Source of the DNA: Desulfuromonas sp.
Lineage (GTDB): Bacteria > Desulfobacterota > Desulfuromonadia > Desulfuromonadales > SZUA-401
DNA length: 10,757 bases
Assembly: GCA_002869605.1 (NCBI GenBank)
Contig: PKUI01000039.1
Coordinates: forward strand, 1 to 10,757
Reading direction: 5' to 3'
Below, one piece after another: positions 6,084 to 10,757 of the stretch (positions within the stretch are counted from its first letter, which is position 1; the number at the start of each line of letters is the position of its first letter). The notes under the pieces are model-generated. The model was not told the origin of the DNA, did not search any database, and saw only the letters and a program-made list of their open reading frames with translations. A program made the position numbers and the translations under genes.

Positions 6084-8666
6084 TTAAGCAAGGTCTTCAC
6101 CCGGACATGGCAGTTTGACGCGTATGCGGGTGCCTGCCCCGAGAGCGCTGTCGACCTCGATCGTGCCGTTATGCATTGCGATGATTTTCTTGACGATGCT
6201 CATGCCGAGGCCGAGCCCGCTGCTCCCGGTATTCGAAGAGTCGACGCGGTAGAACTTGTCAAACATTTTCCCCACCTGTTCGGGAGTCATGCCGATCCCC
6301 TGGTCGGCGACCTCCAGAATCCATTCGGTGGATGTTTTGCGTGCCGTCAGGAAAATTTCCGAGCCTGCAGGGGAGAACTTGAGGGCGTTGCCGAGGAGGT
6401 TTTCCAGGACCTGTCCGATGCGGTGCTGGTCGATGACACACGGTTGTTCCGTCCCTTCTCCGAGCAGTTCAAATCGATAGAGATGTTGTTCATCGTGAAT
6501 GCGGAAGAACTTGATGGTTTGTGTCAGGAGTTCGCTTAACGAGGCCTCCTTGAATTCCATGCGAATTTCTTTGCCGCTCTCAATGCGGCTGATGTCGAGC
6601 AGGTCGTCGACGAGGCGTGTCAGGCTTGCGCCGTGGGTATGAACTTCGTGGATAAAATCCAGTTTTTGTTCCGCTGAGAACTCGCCGAATTTTTCCGGAG
6701 ACATAAGCAGTTCGCTGTAGCCCATGATCGCGCTTAACGGGGTGCGTAATTCATGAGCGGCCGTTGAGATGAACTCGTTCTTGATCCGGTTCATCTCCTG
6801 TAGACTCCTCTCGGCTGCTTTTTCGAGGGTGATGTCTCTGAGTGATGCGAGTATGCAGTCGGTCTGGTTGAGGTAGAGCCTGCGTGCCGAGAGCAGCCCG
6901 GTACGAGGTTCATCCTCAATCCGGAAGTCGATTTCGAAATTGTCGACTTTGCCGTCATCTTTTATTCTGGAGCGGAAGGTTGCGAGGTGTTTTAGGTCGA
7001 GCCACAGGCCGAGTTCCTCGATGGGGCGTCCGCGTGTCTGTTCCCGGGTAAGGCCGCAGGCGCTTTCGAAGGCGCGGTTGGCATCAAGCACGGTGCCGAG
7101 GTCGAAACGCGCCAGTACGACCGGGTCGGGGTTGGTTTCAAACAGCAGGCGGAAGCGTTCTTCGCTTTCGAGCAAGGCTTTCTGCGCCTGATTACGCGGG
7201 GTAACGTCGTGGATGATCGAGAAAAGCACCAATTGGTCGTCCTGTACCATCGGCGAGGTATGCACCTCGACATCGCGAACCTCCCCCGAGGCGAGGCGAT
7301 GGCGGAATTCAAAGCGATGCTTTATTCCGGCAGCGGCCTGTTCACGTGCCTTGGCAACCTCTTCAGGGGGCATAGTATTGATCTTTTCGACCGGCTTGCC
7401 GACAAGCTCATCGTGGCGGTATCCGTAGAAATTGCTGGCGGCTTGATTGGCATCGAGGATGATGCCTTCGCTTGAGGAAATCTGTATCATCACGGCGTCA
7501 TGGTGGCGAAACATGTTATGGAAGTGTTGCTCGGTGCGGCGCAGGTCAGTGGTAATTTTCTCAGCCAGGAGCTGGGCTTCGTCGAGGTGCAGGCCGTAAT
7601 TTCTGACCAGCAGTGCGGCAAGCAGGCTGAGCAGGACGCCGGCCACCAGTAGTGCAATCGGCATGTTTTTTCCAACCTGCGGGGTGAAGCCGGGCAGGGA
7701 GAGGATGTTGATCAACCATTTCCGCCCACCGATTTCAAGGCTCGTGAGGCTGCTCAGATGATGGCTGTCGACAGCAGATGCCTCGCCGGTGCGGAGCGTG
7801 TGTAGCTCGCCATCGGCATCGTAAAACAAAAACTCGGGGGCTTCGAGGCTGCCGTCGAAGATCTCGATGTCCAGCGGGGTGTCAAGGTGTTCAACGATGT
7901 CGGCGAGCAGCTTGTCAATATGTATCGAAGTAATGGCCCAACCCTGCAAGGCTCTCCAGCGTTGCCCCGGGGTTGAGAGCTCGGCTCCCGTGTTGTAGAC
8001 CGGTAACATCAGCAGGAAGACGGGGGGGGACGGATTGTTCTGCTCAAGCTGAATGCGGTCCGAAAGCGTTATCTGGTTGTTTTCAACTGAGTCGACGCAG
8101 GCGGCGCGGGCCGCAGGGATCGTTTCCAGATCGAGCTCGGCATAGGACCTATTGGGCTCGAACGGCTCGATGTACTTGACCACGAAAAGATCGTGAGGCC
8201 CCTCCGGGGACGAGCGGTTGGGGCTCGATGTGTCATAACGGATGGAAGCGGAAGGGGAAACGCTTTGCCCGGAGTTCCTGTCGTAGCGGACGTAGGCGAA
8301 GACGGGTGTGCCGTAGAAGTGATGTGAGATGTCGAGGTCGCGAATGTAGCCTTGCCATTCGTCGAGGGAGACCTGTTCGCTGGCGTTGTAGAAGGCTCGA
8401 AGGCCGCGCAGTATCGAGACATGGTCATCCAGATGTTCGTCGATCACGGTATTGATCATCGATGCGTAGTGATCGAAGCGGGTCGTTTCGGCTTTAAGGA
8501 AGGCTTTCCTCGAGGTATGCCAGATGAACAGGGAAAACAGCAGCCCGGCCAGGAACATTCCCAGGGCCACGATGTAATAGCGTTTGGCCCTGAGTGCTCT
8601 CGGCTGTGAACTGTCTGGTGGGTTGAGCGGGGTGTCCGGCATATCTTTGCGCTCCATCTGCAGCAC
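6084..8666 (-). CDS. Membrane-bound CHASE-PAS-PAS sensor histidine kinase
   Basis: An 860-aa inner-membrane sensor kinase. Two transmembrane helices (about 29-50 and 334-355) bracket a periplasmic region of about 280 aa. Its start (FDHYASMINTVIDEHLDDHVSILRGLRAFY, including SLDEW and the FYGTPVFAYV block) is typical of a CHASE ligand-binding domain. Then come PAS1 (about 378-488), PAS2 (about 500-613), HisKA with H638 in STAAHELRTPL, and HATPase_c with N box (NLLGNALKFSPAGS, N757/N760), G1 (ADQGIGM), F box (FDKFYRVD) and G2 (GLGLGMSIV). The GTG at 8666 sits 4 nt from an AGGAG; an ATG at 8657 is the alternative (13 nt). No receiver domain or partner regulator is in the window. Its catalytic core is similar to that of the GAF-PAS kinase downstream. 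The ligand is unknown; CHASE domains bind small extracellular molecules. Confidence 0.94.
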   Translation of the reverse strand: MLQMERKDMPDTPLNPPDSSQPRALRAKRYYIVALGMFLAGLLFSLFIWHTSRKAFLKAETTRFDHYASMINTVIDEHLDDHVSILRGLRAFYNASEQVSLDEWQGYIRDLDISHHFYGTPVFAYVRYDRNSGQSVSPSASIRYDTSSPNRSSPEGPHDLFVVKYIEPFEPNRSYAELDLETIPAARAACVDSVENNQITLSDRIQLEQNNPSPPVFLLMLPVYNTGAELSTPGQRWRALQGWAITSIHIDKLLADIVEHLDTPLDIEIFDGSLEAPEFLFYDADGELHTLRTGEASAVDSHHLSSLTSLEIGGRKWLINILSLPGFTPQVGKNMPIALLVAGVLLSLLAALLVRNYGLHLDEAQLLAEKITTDLRRTEQHFHNMFRHHDAVMIQISSSEGIILDANQAASNFYGYRHDELVGKPVEKINTMPPEEVAKAREQAAAGIKHRFEFRHRLASGEVRDVEVHTSPMVQDDQLVLFSIIHDVTPRNQAQKALLESEERFRLLFETNPDPVVLARFDLGTVLDANRAFESACGLTREQTRGRPIEELGLWLDLKHLATFRSRIKDDGKVDNFEIDFRIEDEPRTGLLSARRLYLNQTDCILASLRDITLEKAAERSLQEMNRIKNEFISTAAHELRTPLSAIMGYSELLMSPEKFGEFSAEQKLDFIHEVHTHGASLTRLVDDLLDISRIESGKEIRMEFKEASLSELLTQTIKFFRIHDEQHLYRFELLGEGTEQPCVIDQHRIGQVLENLLGNALKFSPAGSEIFLTARKTSTEWILEVADQGIGMTPEQVGKMFDKFYRVDSSNTGSSGLGLGMSIVKKIIAMHNGTIEVDSALGAGTRIRVKLPCPGEDLA

Positions 8667-8675
8667 GGGGCTCCT

Positions 8676-8703
8676 GGGTTGAGCACGCTAAGCCCAGAGT
8701 ATA
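8676..8703 (-). promoter_or_regulatory. Putative promoter/operator block upstream of the CHASE kinase gene
   Basis: On the minus strand TATACT (8703-8698) is followed by CTGGGCT and, six bases later, GCTCAACCC. This closely follows the order and spacing of the block upstream of the alcohol dehydrogenase. It ends just before the AGGAG ribosome binding site. A clear -35 element was not found, so an activator or alternative sigma factor may be needed. Confidence 0.35.
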
Positions 8704-8862
8704 ACAGACTAATTGCGCAAAGTTATGCTGGGGTCCTTTCCTGCCCCCTGGGGTAAAAAGCCCGCACTTGCCGACAGGGGAGCGCCTCCAGCATGACCCC
8801 GCGCCGCACGTAGAAGCCCGTCGGCCTCAATTGACCTCCCACAAGGTTTTCCCGATGGCAGG

Positions 8863-8874
8863 TAACTTACTGTA
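8863..8874 (+). repeat. 12-bp direct repeat, copy 1 (TAACTTACTGTA)
   Basis: This exact 12-mer recurs at 9156-9167, 293 bp downstream in the same orientation. The two copies flank the histidine-kinase remnant. The region is not coding, so identity cannot come from shared protein sequence. It could be a regulator binding site or the footprint of a past rearrangement. Confidence 0.6.
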
Positions 8875-8876
8875 TT

Positions 8877-8895
8877 AAGAGACAGGTTGTCTCTT
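8877..8895. promoter_or_regulatory. Perfect 8-bp inverted repeat, candidate operator
   Basis: AAGAGACA (8877-8884) and TGTCTCTT (8888-8895) are exact reverse complements separated by GGT. It starts two bases after the first 12-bp direct repeat. A 3-bp spacer and no following T-run argue for a dimeric protein binding site rather than a terminator, although a tight RNA hairpin is also possible. Confidence 0.45.
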
Positions 8896-9077
8896 TGCTA
8901 CGCGGTGCTGATTGTCAGCGTGGCGTCGATGGTGTCGGCATCGGTCTAGTGCTGCCAAGCAACCTGGTTGAGATGATGGCCGGCGAACTGCGGGTGGAGA
9001 GTACCGTCGGTGAAGGATCGATATTCAGCGTCGAGTTCGCCATGGAGCAGATACCGGAACGATCTGTCGGGACCTGA
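8895..9077 (+). pseudogene. Remnant of a sensor histidine kinase ATPase domain (C-terminal fragment)
   Basis: The frame, open from 8835 and stopping at 9077, encodes a segment reading G-V-G-I-G-L-V-L from 8931, then NLVEMMAGELRVESTVGEGS and FSVEFAME. This matches the G2 box and last strands of a HATPase_c domain (usual form GTGLGLAI..LVE.MGGEI.VES..G.GS.F). The N box, G1, F box and HisKA are all missing, the preceding codons show no kinase similarity, and there is no ATG or ribosome binding site. It is best read as the tail of a kinase gene lost by deletion or left by rearrangement. The nif upstream activator site overlaps its last codons. Confidence 0.7.
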
Positions 9078-9080
9078 ACA
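9065..9080 (+). promoter_or_regulatory. NifA-type upstream activator sequence (TGT-N10-ACA)
   Basis: TGT (9065-9067), ten bases, ACA (9078-9080) is an exact match to the NifA enhancer consensus. It sits about 110 bp upstream of the -24 GG and about 140 bp before the predicted transcription start, within the usual range for sigma-54 enhancers. It is the only exact match I found between 8900 and 9190. Geobacter-type bacteria may use another NtrC-family activator instead of NifA. Confidence 0.6.
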
Positions 9081-9083
9081 TTT

Positions 9084-9115
9084 AGCATCCAATCATGCTC
9101 AATCTCTGCTCAATC
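9084..9115 (+). repeat. Helically phased CAATC repeats with an AGCAT-N6-ATGCT palindrome
   Basis: CAATC occurs at 9090, 9100 and 9111, spaced 10 and 11 bp. The last two are part of the 9-bp repeat TGCTCAATC (9096-9104 and 9107-9115). AGCAT (9084-9088) and ATGCT (9095-9099) form an inverted repeat. The block lies between the upstream activator site and the sigma-54 promoter, where DNA-bending or co-regulator proteins bind in other nif promoters. No good IHF consensus is seen. Confidence 0.4.
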
Positions 9116-9155
9116 CCTGTGCATCAAAAACGAGCATAAAGCCTCTCTTGTCACC

Positions 9156-9167
9156 TAACTTACTGTA
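9156..9167 (+). repeat. 12-bp direct repeat, copy 2 (TAACTTACTGTA)
   Basis: Second exact copy of the 12-mer at 8863-8874. It lies about 20 bp upstream of the -24 element of the nif promoter and runs into a 10-bp perfect palindrome, TGTAATTACA (9164-9173). That position suits an operator that could influence sigma-54 holoenzyme binding. Confidence 0.6.
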
Positions 9168-9187
9168 ATTACACGGATACGCGTTTT

Positions 9188-9203
9188 TGGCACGGCTGAT
9201 GCT
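9188..9203 (+). promoter_or_regulatory. Sigma-54 (-24/-12) promoter of the nif operon
   Basis: TTGGCACG followed by GCTG and ATGCT matches the RpoN consensus TGGCACG-N4-TTGCW at all but one position. The invariant GG (9189-9190) and GC (9201-9202) are separated by exactly 10 bp. The predicted start is about 9214, giving a leader of roughly 440 nt before nifH. The upstream TGT-N10-ACA element supports it. Confidence 0.85.
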
Positions 9204-9264
9204 ATAAAGACGATACGAAGGCTGACTGACTACACCGACGTAATCGGTCAACTTCTCAGGCAAC

Positions 9265-9302
9265 GGAGCCCACAGTGCAGAGTATCTGTACGCGTGGGTT
9301 TT
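9265..9302 (+). terminator. Leader terminator-like hairpin 1
   Basis: CCCAC (9269-9273) pairs with GTGGG (9294-9298), and wobble/AU pairs with the following T-run extend the base. The inner stem GTGCAGA/TCTGTAC (9275-9281 and 9285-9291, one G-U pair) closes a GTA loop. A bulge (A9274 opposite G9292-C9293) separates the two stems. TTTT at 9299-9302 follows. It lies about 90 nt after the predicted start and upstream of every nif coding sequence. Confidence 0.55.
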
Positions 9303-9351
9303 ATGTTGTGAAGGAATCGCGGCTCATTTAAGGAGCTGCTTACGGCGAAGG

Positions 9352-9389
9352 CGCCCTGCTTGATTCAACGAATCAGTGTAGGGCGTTTT
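9352..9389 (+). terminator. Leader terminator-like hairpin 2
   Basis: CGCCCT (9352-9357) pairs with AGGGCG (9380-9385), continued by G-U and C-G pairs. After a small internal loop the perfect stem TGATTC/GAATCA (9361-9366 and 9370-9375) closes an AAC loop. TTTT at 9386-9389 follows. It ends about 22 nt before the start of the 43-aa gene. Confidence 0.6.
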
Positions 9390-9411
9390 GCATTTAAAAG
9401 GGAAAAACATC

Positions 9412-10532
<1,121 letters not shown>

Positions 10533-10551
10533 CTCTCTAACAGCGGACGAG

Positions 10552-10585
10552 GTCTCCCCGGAGCATTGAATCGATCCGGGGAGAC
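10552..10585 (+). terminator. Strong intercistronic hairpin between nifH and nifD
   Basis: GTCTCCCCGGA (10552-10562) and TCCGGGGAGAC (10575-10585) form a perfect 11-bp stem with a 12-nt loop. The following bases are TCTCTCC, not a U-tract, so it is more likely an mRNA-stabilising or partially terminating element than a full terminator. Such an element would raise the NifH:NifD ratio. A weaker stem, AGCCG/CGGCT (10636-10652), precedes nifD. Confidence 0.65.
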
Positions 10586-10673
10586 TCTCTCCTCCTCACC
10601 GGCGTAGCCTTATACCGGGAGAGCGTTTGATTACGAGCCGTTCATTTCGGCTTAGACACTACAGGAGTATCTC

Positions 10674-10757
10674 ATGGCAGAGAGAAAGCCCATCAAGGGC
10701 ATTACCAAGGATAGAACCGAAAAGCTGATCGCCGAGACCCTGGCGGAGATGCCGGAG
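10674..10757 (+). CDS. nifD: Nitrogenase molybdenum-iron protein alpha chain NifD, 3'-partial
   Basis: ATG at 10674 is preceded by AGGAG with a 7-nt gap. Only the first 28 codons are in the window (MAERKPIKGITKDRTEKLIA and eight more residues), so no cluster ligands are visible. The call rests on position after nifH, the nifHD order universal in such operons, and an N-terminus typical of NifD (a basic start, then a helix ending in a P-E segment). Together with NifK it would form the alpha2beta2 MoFe protein that reduces N2. Confidence 0.85.
   Translation, partial: MAERKPIKGITKDRTEKLIAETLAEMPE

Larger units (their letters stand above)
8704..9064. other. Intergenic region between divergent kinase and nif transcription units
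   Basis: This stretch of about 360 bp has no intact gene. From left to right it holds an AT-rich part upstream of the kinase gene, a C/G-run-rich segment (8741-8800) with short inverted repeats such as CCCCTG/CAGGGG (8745-8750 and 8775-8780), one copy of a 12-bp direct repeat, a perfect palindrome, and the remnant of a histidine kinase C-terminus. I see no tRNA, IS element or CRISPR repeat. Confidence 0.6.
9214..9411 (+). promoter_or_regulatory. Structured nif leader with tandem attenuator-like hairpins
   Basis: Between the predicted start and the first small gene the RNA can form a run of hairpins. They are ACCGA/TCGGT (9234-9248), a terminator-like stem (9265-9302), a 7-bp stem with a 7-nt loop (9319-9339) and a second terminator-like stem (9352-9389). 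Short alternative stems overlap the 5' arm of each terminator: CTC/GAG at 9255-9268 and GGCG/CGCC at 9344-9355. This is the layout of a leader controlled by antitermination. ANTAR-domain control of nif leaders has been described in Geobacter (GnfR). I do not see loops that strictly fit the ANTAR hexaloop rule, so the mechanism is inferred. Confidence 0.55.

Noticed and set aside
8752..8765. A second GG-N10-GC pair that could be a sigma-54 promoter
   Set aside because: Apart from the GG and GC it does not match TGGCACG-N4-TTGC, no gene follows at a suitable distance, and the GC/C-run context makes a chance match likely.
8725..8795. Inverted repeat ATGCTGG / CCAGCAT with a long loop
   Set aside because: Seven-base arms 57 bases apart are expected by chance in this composition, and nothing else supports a function.
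9164..9179. Second possible NifA site starting at the TGT of TGTAATTACA
   Set aside because: The base triplet ten positions on is ATA, not ACA, and the site lies too close to the -24 element to act as an enhancer.
9205..9320. Known riboswitch classes (glycine, c-di-GMP, glnA, molybdenum cofactor) in the nif leader
   Set aside because: A CTCAGG-like segment recalls the glycine riboswitch, but the remaining conserved parts of that class and of the others are absent by eye.

Overview
The window comes from a GC-rich, Gram-negative diazotroph. It holds the post-translational nitrogenase switch (DraT/DraG) and the start of a molybdenum-nitrogenase operon (nifH, then nifD running off the right edge). 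Four things together fit best with a Desulfuromonadales/Geobacterota-type anaerobe: the nif leader architecture, a class III (iron) alcohol dehydrogenase, large PAS/GAF sensor kinases and DraTG. This assignment is inferred from gene content, not from a database match.

Layout. (1) Positions 1-3093, plus strand: a tightly packed operon of six genes. They are draT (5' end cut by the window edge), draG, a 78-aa excisionase-fold protein with a tetracysteine tail, a 97-aa acidic protein of unknown function, a 145-aa macrodomain-like (ADP-ribose-binding) protein and a SlyD-like FKBP prolyl isomerase. Several genes overlap (8, 8 and 1 nt), so translational coupling is likely. (2) Positions 3104-6002, minus strand: an iron-containing alcohol dehydrogenase followed by an overlapping soluble GAF-PAS histidine kinase. 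It converges on the draTG operon with only 10 bp between the stop codons. (3) Positions 6084-8666, minus strand: a membrane-bound CHASE-PAS-PAS histidine kinase. No response regulator is visible in the window. (4) Positions 8704-9650: about 950 bp of mostly regulatory DNA. It contains a decayed histidine-kinase fragment, a 12-bp direct repeat, a perfect 8-bp-arm palindrome, a TGT-N10-ACA NifA-type site, a near-consensus sigma-54 promoter, two terminator-like hairpins inside the transcribed leader, and a 43-aa single-pass membrane peptide. (5) Positions 9651-10757: nifH, a strong hairpin, and the first 28 codons of nifD.

How it fits together. NifH carries the arginine (R105 here) that DraT ADP-ribosylates and DraG restores. 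The operon that encodes this switch also encodes a macrodomain-like protein, which suggests a third ADP-ribose-handling component, and a prolyl isomerase that could help nitrogenase protein folding. The nifH region appears to be controlled at two levels: sigma-54/enhancer-binding activation of initiation, then possible transcription attenuation or antitermination at two tandem leader terminators. The second level recalls the ANTAR-protein (GnfR) control reported for Geobacter nif genes. The most novel elements are the macrodomain/DraTG association, the two small unknown draTG-operon proteins, and the terminator-laden nifH leader with its tiny membrane-peptide gene.
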